NCBI RefSeq assembly: GCF_947090775.1
Contig: NZ_OX352321.1
Span: forward strand, 2,666,001 to 2,730,000
Direction: 5' to 3'
DNA: 64,000 nt
Source: Pseudarthrobacter sp. MM222
GTDB lineage: Bacteria; Actinomycetota; Actinomycetes; Actinomycetales; Micrococcaceae
Of the stretch, positions 56,791-64,000 are shown piece after piece. The translations under genes were made by a program, and so were the position numbers. The notes under the pieces were generated by a model. That model was not told the DNA's origin. It made no database searches and worked only from the letters and a program-made list of their open reading frames with translations. How positions within the stretch are numbered: the stretch's first letter is position 1; every line of letters begins with the position of its first letter.

Positions 56791-58179
56791 GTGACCAGCC
56801 AAACATCTGTGAAAACACTGCTCATCCTCGGCGCCTCGGGCGACCTGACCGGGCGGCTGCTGCTGCCCGGACTGGCCCGGCTGGTGGCCCGCGGCCACGC
56901 CGAAGGCCTGACGCTAGTGGGCGCGGGGTCCGACCCGTGGACCGCGGAACAATGGCTGAAACGCGTCGAGGGGTCATTTGGCGCCGCTGATTCCGAGGCG
57001 GAGGCGTACGGCCGGGCGGAACTGAAGCGGATCCGCGAAACCACCAGCTACCACCAGCTGGACGTCACCGCGGAGGGGCAGCTCGCCGGACTCCTCGCGC
57101 AGCTCGCGGGCCCGGTGGCCGTGTACTTCGCCCTGCCGCCGCGGATCAGCCAGCTGGCGTGCGAGGCCCTGGCACCGGCGCAGGTGCCGCCAGGGACGCG
57201 GCTGGTGATGGAGAAGCCGTTCGGCTCCGACCAGGAGTCCGCCCGGCACCTGAACAAAGTCCTGGCCACCCTGGCCCCGGAGGACCACATCCACCGGGTT
57301 GACCACTTCCTGGGCAAGGCAACGGTGTTGAACATCCTGGGCCTGCGGTTCGCGAACACTTTCCTCGAGCCCGTCTGGAACCGGGAGCACATCGAAAAGG
57401 TGGAGATCATTTTCGACGAGGATCTCGCCCTGGAGGGCCGCGCCCGGTACTACGACGGCGCCGGCGCCCTCCGTGACATGATCCAGAGCCACCTGCTCCA
57501 GATCATGGCGTTGCTGGCCATTGAACCCCCGGCGTCCGTGGACGAAAGGGATCTCCGCGATGCCGTGGCGACGGTGTTGCGCGCCAGCAGCATCAAGGCG
57601 CCGTACGCGAAGAATACCCGCCGCGCCCGGTACACCGGAGGTTCCATCGACGGGCGCGAGGTCCCGGATTACGCAAACGAAGAGGGCGTGGACCCGTCCC
57701 GGAACACCGAGACCCTCTCCGAGGTCCAGGTGGAAATCGACAACTGGCGCTGGCAGGGCGTTCCCTTCATCCTGCGCTCGGGCAAGGCCCTGGGCGATAA
57801 ACGAAAGGAAGCCGTGGTGACGTTCCGGCCCGTGCCGCACCTGCCGAAGGGATTCACGGGGGTGGACTCCCCCAACCAGCTCCGGATCGGATTCGGACCG
57901 GACACCCTGCAGTTCGACGTCGATGTCAACGGCCCCGGCAATGTCCTTGACCTGGACCGGGTCACGCTGCAGGCCGAGCTGAGCGCCTCCGAGCTGCTGC
58001 CGTACGGCGAAGTCCTGGAAGGAGTCCTCACCGGCGATCCGCTGCTGTCCGTCCGGGCGGATACGGCGGAAGACTGCTGGCGCATCGTCGACCCCGTGCT
58101 GAAGGCGTGGGCCCGGGGCAGCGTTCCGCTGGAGGAATACCGCGCCGGGTCATCCGGTCCGGAGGGCTGGACCGCTTAG
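56791..58179 (+). CDS. zwf: Glucose-6-phosphate dehydrogenase
   Basis: This is an NADP-dependent enzyme of the pentose phosphate pathway. The NADP loop LILGASGDLTGRLLLP is at the N-terminus and the catalytic HRVDHFLGK near residue 170; RYYDGAGALRDMIQSHLLQI and SGKALGDKRKEAVVTF follow. At 462 residues it is shorter than classical Zwf (about 490-510), so this may be a second, divergent copy. It is divergent from ffh and convergent with glnB. Confidence 0.85.
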   Translation: MTSQTSVKTLLILGASGDLTGRLLLPGLARLVARGHAEGLTLVGAGSDPWTAEQWLKRVEGSFGAADSEAEAYGRAELKRIRETTSYHQLDVTAEGQLAGLLAQLAGPVAVYFALPPRISQLACEALAPAQVPPGTRLVMEKPFGSDQESARHLNKVLATLAPEDHIHRVDHFLGKATVLNILGLRFANTFLEPVWNREHIEKVEIIFDEDLALEGRARYYDGAGALRDMIQSHLLQIMALLAIEPPASVDERDLRDAVATVLRASSIKAPYAKNTRRARYTGGSIDGREVPDYANEEGVDPSRNTETLSEVQVEIDNWRWQGVPFILRSGKALGDKRKEAVVTFRPVPHLPKGFTGVDSPNQLRIGFGPDTLQFDVDVNGPGNVLDLDRVTLQAELSASELLPYGEVLEGVLTGDPLLSVRADTAEDCWRIVDPVLKAWARGSVPLEEYRAGSSGPEGWTA

Positions 58180-58245
58180 CCCCGCCGGGGCACGCAGTCC
58201 ACACCGGCATCGAAACCACACCGGCACCGAAACCGGGGCACGCAA

Positions 58246-58283
58246 AAGCGGGCCGGCTACCTTTTCAGGTAACCGGCCCGCTT
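58246..58283 (-). terminator. Terminator of the amtB-glnB operon
   Basis: A 16-bp stem (AAGCGGGCCGG with TACC/GGTA inside, one mismatch) is followed on the minus strand by TTTTGCG, about 30 bases past the glnB stop. Confidence 0.8.
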
Positions 58284-58314
58284 CCCTATCAGGACTATTG
58301 TTGTCCTGGCTTTC

Positions 58315-58653
58315 TTAGATGGCGGCCGATCCGCGTTCCCCGGTGCGGACCCGGACGGCTTCGAACACATCCATCGTCCAGACCTTGCCGTCCCCGGCCC
58401 GGCCGGTGTTCGAGCTGGCGATGATGACATCGAGGATGTCATCGGCCTGTTCGTCCGTGGCCAGGACCTCTACCCGGATCTTGGGCAGCAGGTCCACGTT
58501 GTACTCGGCTCCGCGGTACACCTCGGTGTAGCCGCGCTGCCGGCCGTAGCCGCTGGCCGCGCTGACCGTGAGGCCCTGGACACCGTAGGCCTCAAGGCCT
58601 TCACGGATGGCGTCGAGCTTTTCCGGCCGGACGATTGCTGTGATCAGTTTCAT
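58315..58653 (-). CDS. glnB: Nitrogen regulatory protein P-II
   Basis: This 112-residue trimeric PII protein carries the T-loop with the modifiable Tyr51 in GYTEVYRGAEYNVDLLPK and the ATP-binding GDGKVWTMDV. In actinobacteria the homologue (GlnK) is adenylylated at Tyr51 and gates AmtB. It overlaps amtB by four bases. No glnD gene follows; G6PD lies on the other strand instead. Confidence 0.94.
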   Translation of the reverse strand: MKLITAIVRPEKLDAIREGLEAYGVQGLTVSAASGYGRQRGYTEVYRGAEYNVDLLPKIRVEVLATDEQADDILDVIIASSNTGRAGDGKVWTMDVFEAVRVRTGERGSAAI

Positions 58654-60011
58654 GCCCCCACGCTTTCCTTGCCTGCTGCGGTCTTCTTGTCATCGGATGC
58701 CGGGCCGGCCGGCGCCGTTGCGCCATCCTCGGCCTGCTGCTTGCCCGTGATGAGCTCGTGCAGCGGCTGGAAGCTCCCGCCATGGCCGCCGACACCGAAT
58801 TCGTACGCCGTCTCGGCGTGCAGGCTGAGGTCCACGCCCACAACTTCCTGCTCCTGGGAAACCCGGAAGCCCATCGTCTTGTGGATGGCCAGGGCGATCA
58901 GGGCGGTCAGGATTGCCGAGTAGGCGATGGCGATGCCGGCCACGGCGAGCTGAGCCCAGAGCTGGGTGAAGCCGCCGCCGTAGAAGAGGCCGCCGCCGAC
59001 ACCCTCAACGGGGAGGGCAATGAAGCCCAGCGCGACGGTGCCGATGATGCCCGAGACGAGGTGGACGCCGACGACGTCGAGCGAGTCGTCAAAGCCCCAG
59101 CGGAACTTGAGTCCGACGGCGAGCGCGGAGGCCGCACCTGCCACGAGGCCGAGGCACAGTGCGCCGACCGGGCTGACGTTGGCGCAAGCCGGGGTGATGG
59201 CGACGAGACCGGCAACCACACCGGAGGCGGCACCGAGCGACGTCGGGTGTCCGTCGCGGATGCGCTCCGTGATGAGCCAGCCGAGCATCGCCGCTGCGGG
59301 GGCCGCCAGGGTGTTGACCCAGATCAGGCCGCCCTGCTCCGCCGTGGTGGCCGCGCCACCATTGAAGCCGAACCAGCCGAACCACAGGATCGCCGCACCG
59401 AGCATCACGAACGGGATGTTGTGCGGGCGGTGGTTCGGGTCCTTGCCAAAGCCCTTGCGGTTGCCGATGATCAGCACGAGGATCAGCGCGGCGACGCCGG
59501 CGTTGATGTGCACAACCGTGCCGCCGGCGAAGTCAATGGCAGGGCCGAGGGCCTGGCCGATGGCGCCTTCGGGGCCGAAGAGCCCGCCACCCCACACCAT
59601 GTAGGCCAGCGGGCAGTAGACCAGCGTCACCCAGACCGGAACAAACACGGTCCACGCGCCGAACTTGGCGCGGTCAGCGATCGCGCCGCTGATCAGTGCC
59701 ACCGTGATGATGGCGAAGGTGGCTGCGTAGCCGACCTTGATAAGTCCGTCCGGGGTGGTGATCCCCTCAAGGCCGAAGGTGGCGAACGGGTTCCCCACCA
59801 TCTGCAGGAAGCCCTCGCCGGAGCTCATTGAGGCGCCCCAGAGCACCCACACCACACCGACCATGCCGATGGAGATGAAGCTCATCATCATCATGTTCAG
59901 TGCAGCCTTTGCGCGCGTCATGCCGCCGTAGAAAAATGCGAGTCCTGGTGTCATGAACAGCACGAGTGCCGCCGCCACCATCAGCCATACGTGACCTGCG
60001 GTAAGTTCCAT
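58650..60011 (-). CDS. amtB: Ammonium transporter AmtB
   Basis: This 453-residue, eleven-helix ammonium channel starts ELTAGHVWLMVAAALVLFMT. The twin-His positions lie in DFAGGTVVHINAGVAAL and GVHLVSGIIGTVALGF. The C-terminal tail is long and ends in a polar Ala/Glu stretch. A candidate GlnR half-site lies 120 bases upstream. Confidence 0.95.
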   Translation of the reverse strand: MELTAGHVWLMVAAALVLFMTPGLAFFYGGMTRAKAALNMMMMSFISIGMVGVVWVLWGASMSSGEGFLQMVGNPFATFGLEGITTPDGLIKVGYAATFAIITVALISGAIADRAKFGAWTVFVPVWVTLVYCPLAYMVWGGGLFGPEGAIGQALGPAIDFAGGTVVHINAGVAALILVLIIGNRKGFGKDPNHRPHNIPFVMLGAAILWFGWFGFNGGAATTAEQGGLIWVNTLAAPAAAMLGWLITERIRDGHPTSLGAASGVVAGLVAITPACANVSPVGALCLGLVAGAASALAVGLKFRWGFDDSLDVVGVHLVSGIIGTVALGFIALPVEGVGGGLFYGGGFTQLWAQLAVAGIAIAYSAILTALIALAIHKTMGFRVSQEQEVVGVDLSLHAETAYEFGVGGHGGSFQPLHELITGKQQAEDGATAPAGPASDDKKTAAGKESVGA

Positions 60012-60133
60012 GGTGCACGTCCTCCTTGCTTAGATGCGATCTAGGTTGATCTTGCGGATCGCTCCGCCTGCCAACGCGTTTTGCGTTCTAAGAAGATTTT
60101 TGCTGGGCTGTGTTTCGCCGGCGGAGGATTTAC

Positions 60134-60149
60134 ATTGCCGGGTTGTTAC
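60134..60149 (-). promoter_or_regulatory. Candidate GlnR-type site upstream of amtB
   Basis: GTAAC-AACCCG-GCAAT on the minus strand resembles half of an actinobacterial GlnR box (GTnAC-n6-GnAAC) about 125 bases upstream of amtB. The downstream half is weak, so this is tentative. Confidence 0.3.
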
Positions 60150-60252
60150 AAGAACCTCCCGGAAGTAAATGGTGCGTCTCCGCCTTGTTACGGTTATGTT
60201 TCAGCCCTTCATTCCCGCCATCGCGCGCTCCCCGATCGAGGACGACAGCATT

Positions 60253-61503
60253 ATGAGCAAGACCCCGCGCCGCACCGGTGAGTCCCCGCCCCAGGACGCC
60301 GGCCGGCACCCCGGCCGTACCGGGCTGCCGCGGGACATCAAGGTGATGCTGGTAGCCGCGTTCCTGATTGCGCTTGGTTTCGGTCTTGTGGCGCCGGTCC
60401 TCCCGCAGTTCGCCACGACGTTCGACGTCGGCGCCACGGCCGCCGCGGTGATCGTCAGCATCTTCGCCTTCATGCGGCTGGTGTTCGCCCCCGCCGGCGG
60501 GGCCCTGATCGTGCGGCTGGGAGAACGTCCGGTCTATGTGGCCGGCCTGCTGATCGTGGCGGCCTCCACGGCGGCCTGCGCCTTCGCCCAGGATTACTGG
60601 CAATTGCTGGTCTTCCGAGGCCTCGGCGGCGCGGGATCGGTGATGTTCACGGTGGCGTCGATGGCGCTCGTGATCCGGCTGGCCCCGCCGGAGAGCCGCG
60701 GCCGCGTCTCCGGGGCCTACGCCTCGGCTTTCCTGATCGGAAACGTCTGCGGTCCGATTGTGGGCGGCCTGCTCGCCGGCTTCGGCCTCCGCGTCCCATT
60801 CCTCGCCTACGCGGCGGCCCTGGTCCTGGCGGCGCTCGTAGTACAGACCCAACTCAGCCACGTTCCGGCCGCCTCCCGGCCGGAGGGCGGCGGGGGCCCG
60901 GCCATGGAACTGCGCGAGGCCCTGCAGGACAGCGCCTACCGGGCGGCACTGTTCTCCAGCTTCGCCAACGGCTGGGCCACATTCGGCGTTCGGATGGCCA
61001 CGGTCCCGTTGTTCGCCGTGGCGGCGCTGGGGGCCGGGCCGGAGTCCGCCGGCTGGGCGCTGGCCGTCTTCGCCGCCGGAAACGCCGCGGCGCTGACGGT
61101 TTCGGGAAAGCTCGCGGACAATCTGGGCCGGAAGCCGATGATGCTGGCCGGCCTGTTGGTCACCGGCACGGCCACGGCAGCCATCGGATACACCCGCGAG
61201 CTGCCCTGGTTCCTCGTGGCCTCCGCCGTCGCCGGCATCGGATCCGGGCTGCTCGGCCCCGCGCAGCAGGCCGCCATCGCCGACGTCGTCGGCAATGAAC
61301 GCTCCGGCGGACGCGTCCTCGCCGTCTTCCAGATGACCGCGGACAGCGGGGCGATCATCGGTCCGGTCTGCGCCGGGCTGCTGGCGGACCGGCTGGGCTA
61401 CGGCTGGGCTTTCGGCGTGACCGGCGGCGTTCTCGTCGCGGCGGCGGCGGGCTGGCTGCTGGCCCGGGAAACCCTCCGCGAACAGGCGGCGGCGAAGCCC
61501 TGA
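60253..61503 (+). CDS. MFS transporter, drug-efflux type
   Basis: This 416-residue, twelve-helix MFS protein has motif A-like segments PAGGALIVRLGERPVY and ADNLGRKPMMLAG and the efflux-type motif C region LIGNVCGPIVGG. The ATG at 60253 is preferred to the longer frame starting at 60169, but no strong Shine-Dalgarno distinguishes them. It stands alone between amtB (divergent) and the GH79-like gene. A small-molecule exporter is likely. Confidence 0.82.
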   Translation: MSKTPRRTGESPPQDAGRHPGRTGLPRDIKVMLVAAFLIALGFGLVAPVLPQFATTFDVGATAAAVIVSIFAFMRLVFAPAGGALIVRLGERPVYVAGLLIVAASTAACAFAQDYWQLLVFRGLGGAGSVMFTVASMALVIRLAPPESRGRVSGAYASAFLIGNVCGPIVGGLLAGFGLRVPFLAYAAALVLAALVVQTQLSHVPAASRPEGGGGPAMELREALQDSAYRAALFSSFANGWATFGVRMATVPLFAVAALGAGPESAGWALAVFAAGNAAALTVSGKLADNLGRKPMMLAGLLVTGTATAAIGYTRELPWFLVASAVAGIGSGLLGPAQQAAIADVVGNERSGGRVLAVFQMTADSGAIIGPVCAGLLADRLGYGWAFGVTGGVLVAAAAGWLLARETLREQAAAKP

Positions 61504-61589
61504 TCCCCGGGCCGCGCCCCGGTCCGCCGGGGACCCGGGCCTTGGCTAAGCTGGACGGGACTTGTCAAAACTTCCGGAGGTACTGCCTT

Positions 61590-63281
61590 ATGGCGCCAAT
61601 CGACCATTCACCTGGGAATTCGGCTACCCCCGACCCCTCGAGCTCTGACGCCGCACAGGCGGGCAACAGGAGGCGTTCCCGGTTCATCGCGGCCGGCGCA
61701 TTCGCCGCCGTCGTGGCAGCCGCCGCGGTGGCCGTCCCGTTGACTTTCGGCGCCCCGACGCCGGCACCGCAGCCCGCTGCCTCCACTCCGGCCGCCACCA
61801 GCACCAGCGAGGCCCCGGAAATCGGGCCCGCCGTGACGTATTACGACCAAGCCGGACCGCCGGCCGGTTCACCGCTGGAACCGGTTGAACCGCTCAAGGT
61901 GAATGTGTCCAAGGACCAGGTGGGCACCTCCCTGAACAAGGGCCTGACGGGAATTTCGCTTGAGGCCACGGACCTCGCCGATCCCGACCTCGCCGACACC
62001 AACCCGACCATCGTCAAGCTGCTGCAGGAAATCGACCAGCCCGTTCTGCGCTTCGGCGGCAACGCCGTGGACCGCCGCTTCTTCTGGACGTCCACCGGCG
62101 AGGCGGTCCCGTCCAGCTACAAGGGCGACAGGGCCCGCCCCGTCAGGGCGGTGGGACCGGACGACCTGGCCAGGGTCAACAGGCTTCTCGTGGCCGGCGA
62201 TGCAACCATCAGCCTCACCGTCGATCTGGGCCACTACAACCCCGCCCGCGCGGCCGACATGGTCAAATATGCCTCGCAGATTTTCGGTGACCGGCTGCTC
62301 AGCATCACCATCGGCAATGAGCCCAACGGGTTCGTCTTCAACGACGTAAAGAGCGACGGCTACAGCCTGGAACAGTATGTCCGGGAACTGAAGGACTACG
62401 CGAACGCGATCTACGCCGTCGCACCGAACGTGCCGATTTCCGGGCCGGGCGCCTACGACCAGAAGTGGTGGCAGCCCTTCGTCGACGCGGACATTCCGCA
62501 AAAGAAGATCCTGACCTTCCACAACTACCCGCTCTACAGCTGTGACGGCAGCGACCCCCTCGGCTCCCCGACCATGGCAAACCTGATGACCCCGCTGATG
62601 CATGACCGTGCCGCCGATTACCAGCAGTCCGCGCTCAAGGTTGGCCAGGCAGCCGGTCTCGAGACCTGGCTGCCGGAAACCGGGATCGCGGCCTGCCCGG
62701 GCTCGAATGAGACGTCCCGCACGCACGGCTCGGCCCTCTGGACCGCCGACTATGCGCTCAACGCCGCGCAGCTCGGCATTACCCGGATCGGGTTCCACAG
62801 CTCCTTGCAGACCTGCAAGGGCGGCCCGCCCATGTCCGCCATCTGCAGCGCCGGAGCCTACCCGGACGGCAACGGCCAGATGTCCGGCCGTGCCAACTTC
62901 TTCGGCATTTCAATGGTCGCCGAGCTGGAAGGCGGAAAGTTCCTGAAACTGGAAAAAACCGGCGGCGGGCTGATGTACAGCTACGCCCTGCAGAACGCAG
63001 ACGGCAGCACAACCGTGGTCCTGGTCAACCAGAACAACCCCGAGACCGCCGCCCAGGCGGATGTGACGCTGAACCTGCCGGGCAAGCCGCTGACCGGCAC
63101 AATGACCCAGCTCAGCGGACCCAGCTACGGTGCTGAAGACAGCACGGTGATCGACGGGGCCAAGTCGGAACCGACGCCACTGGCCGAACGCCCCACGGTG
63201 CCGGGCTTCCAGTACAAGTCCGGCACGCAGAACTTCAAGCTCACGGCCGGAACCGTGACGGTGCTGAACTTCACGTACTGA
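61590..63281 (+). CDS. Membrane-anchored GH79-like glycoside hydrolase
   Basis: This 563-residue protein has a cytoplasmic N-tail, RRRSR and one membrane helix (residues 32-53, FIAAGAFAAVVAAAAVAVPL). The extracellular part is a (beta/alpha)8 glycosidase of clan A with IGNEPNGFVF (acid/base Glu after Asn) and LPETGIAACPG as candidate nucleophile, like GH79 beta-glucuronidase/heparanase proteins. A small beta domain follows (VLVNQNNPETAAQADVTLNL). GGAGGT precedes the ATG. The sugar is unknown. Confidence 0.78.
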   Translation: MAPIDHSPGNSATPDPSSSDAAQAGNRRRSRFIAAGAFAAVVAAAAVAVPLTFGAPTPAPQPAASTPAATSTSEAPEIGPAVTYYDQAGPPAGSPLEPVEPLKVNVSKDQVGTSLNKGLTGISLEATDLADPDLADTNPTIVKLLQEIDQPVLRFGGNAVDRRFFWTSTGEAVPSSYKGDRARPVRAVGPDDLARVNRLLVAGDATISLTVDLGHYNPARAADMVKYASQIFGDRLLSITIGNEPNGFVFNDVKSDGYSLEQYVRELKDYANAIYAVAPNVPISGPGAYDQKWWQPFVDADIPQKKILTFHNYPLYSCDGSDPLGSPTMANLMTPLMHDRAADYQQSALKVGQAAGLETWLPETGIAACPGSNETSRTHGSALWTADYALNAAQLGITRIGFHSSLQTCKGGPPMSAICSAGAYPDGNGQMSGRANFFGISMVAELEGGKFLKLEKTGGGLMYSYALQNADGSTTVVLVNQNNPETAAQADVTLNLPGKPLTGTMTQLSGPSYGAEDSTVIDGAKSEPTPLAERPTVPGFQYKSGTQNFKLTAGTVTVLNFTY

Positions 63282-63329
63282 CACTCCCCCGCGGCGGCGG
63301 CCCCTTCCGGGGATGACCGTCCCGCGACG

Positions 63330-63373
63330 CAAAAGTGCCTCCGTTTCCCGGGCAGGGAACGGAGGCACTTTTG
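63330..63373. terminator. Bidirectional terminator between GH79-like gene and ftsY
   Basis: CAAAAGTGCCTCCGTT pairs with its exact complement at 63358-63373 with a one-base bulge inside. A-tracts and T-tracts lie on the outer ends, so it can stop both convergent genes. Confidence 0.85.
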
Positions 63374-63408
63374 TGTTGCCGGGCCGCCTAAGAACTCAGT
63401 TCCACGGC

Positions 63409-64000
63409 TTAGTTCAACAGGGCGTCGACGAAGGCCTCCGGGTCGAAGGGCGCGAGGTCGTCCGCGCCCTCGCCGAGCCCGATGAGCTTGACGGGGACGC
63501 CAAGGGACTTCTGGATGGCGACGACGATCCCGCCCTTGGCGGTGCCGTCCAGCTTTGTCAGAACGATTCCGGTGATGTTGACAACCTCGGCGAACACCCG
63601 GGCCTGGTTCAGGCCGTTCTGGCCCGTCGTGGCGTCCAGGACCAGCAGCACTTCATCCACTTCGGCAAGCTTTTCAATGACGCGCTTGACCTTGCTGAGC
63701 TCGTCCATCAGGCCGACCTTGTTCTGCAACCGTCCGGCCGTGTCAATCATCACGACGTCGACTTCCTGGTCGATGCCGGCCTTGACCGCCTCATAGGCGA
63801 CCGACGCCGGGTCCGCCCCGTGGACGTCGGACTTGACGGTGGGGACCCCGACGCGCTGCCCCCAAGTGGCCAGCTGCTCGGCGGCGGCGGCGCGGAAGGT
63901 GTCGGCGGCGCCCAGCAGCACGTCCTTGTCCTCGGCCACGAGCACACGGGCGAGTTTGCCCACCGTGGTGGTCTTGCCGACGCCGTTAACCCCGACCACC
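63409..64000 (-). CDS. ftsY: Signal recognition particle receptor FtsY (5' end outside window)
   Basis: This is the C-terminal NG domain of the SRP receptor GTPase: [14 protein letters not shown] (Walker A), [20 protein letters not shown] and [12 protein letters not shown] are diagnostic. About 197 residues are in the window; the frame continues past the right edge, where the acidic A domain and N-terminus must lie. Its presence near ffh, with amtB-glnB between, matches actinobacterial gene order. Confidence 0.95.
   Translation of the reverse strand, partial: VVGVNGVGKTTTVGKLARVLVAEDKDVLLGAADTFRAAAAEQLATWGQRVGVPTVKSDVHGADPASVAYEAVKAGIDQEVDVVMIDTAGRLQNKVGLMDELSKVKRVIEKLAEVDEVLLVLDATTGQNGLNQARVFAEVVNITGIVLTKLDGTAKGGIVVAIQKSLGVPVKLIGLGEGADDLAPFDPEAFVDALLN

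Overview
The window reads as a chromosomal segment of a high-GC actinobacterium of the Micrococcaceae, most like Arthrobacter/Pseudarthrobacter. The reasons are the actinobacterial markers DUF3052, DUF3145 and DUF2469, the fasR-fabD-fabH-acpP-fabF cluster next to homodimeric aceE, the rpsP-khpA-rimM-trmD / rplS-lepB-lepB-rnhB-yraN-comM-dprA-xerC block, a DUF222/HNH endonuclease gene and a mycothiol-type arsenate reductase. This assignment rests on gene content and order; no database search was run.

Layout. 1-4.3 kb: a catabolic cluster with a partial D-2-hydroxyacid dehydrogenase, an MHS-type MFS transporter, an IclR regulator and a fumarylacetoacetate hydrolase-family enzyme. 4.6-7.8 kb: a small conserved hypothetical gene, a DUF222-HNH gene split by a one-base frameshift, and about 1 kb with no convincing gene. 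7.8-25.4 kb: accessory DNA. It begins with a PadR/HAAS pair and a serine-resolvase remnant carrying two in-frame TAG codons. Next is a large arsenic-resistance island: MerR-ACR3-like exporter on one strand; arsC-trxB-(19-aa Cys-Cys peptide)-arsO-arsC-arsC'-MFS-USP on the other; a divergent ArsR::ArsC fusion and aquaporin; then arsR-arsN and small redox or zinc-ribbon proteins. Similar resolvase-type inverted repeats lie at both ends of the island (9.17-9.23 and 20.96-21.0 kb). After it come a VOC/HxlR pair, a doubly frameshifted IS110 transposase, a broken GntR gene and an IS30-like scrap.

25.4-64 kb: conserved core. It contains tRNA-Val(UAC), sirtuin-ahpE-DUF3052, aceE, the FasR-controlled type II fatty-acid synthase operon, DUF3145, a secreted Fn3/LamG protein, the long minus-strand block from rpsP to xerC, a VOC dioxygenase-like gene, an amidohydrolase, TPP riboswitch-thiC, ffh, a glucose-6-phosphate dehydrogenase-like gene, amtB-glnB, an MFS exporter, a GH79-like glycosidase and the 3' part of ftsY.

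How it fits together. The arsenic island can take up or leak arsenite (aquaporin), reduce arsenate (four LMW-PTP-type domains in four genes, recycled through thioredoxin reductase or mycothiol), modify thiol or organo-arsenicals (flavoprotein, ArsN) and export the products (ACR3-like, MFS). Three copies of a shared operator, ATTGATG-N3 followed by ATCGAT or GTCAAT, link the arsR promoter to the arsC operon, while the ArsR::ArsC fusion has its own operator between mirrored leaderless promoters. In the core region a shared 17-bp TTGTAG...ACAA motif upstream of fasR and fabD is a candidate FasR operator. The most novel items are the 19-residue Cys-Cys peptide gene, the CX5K arsenate-reductase-like protein, the two-amber resolvase frame, and the matched repeats bounding the accessory region.
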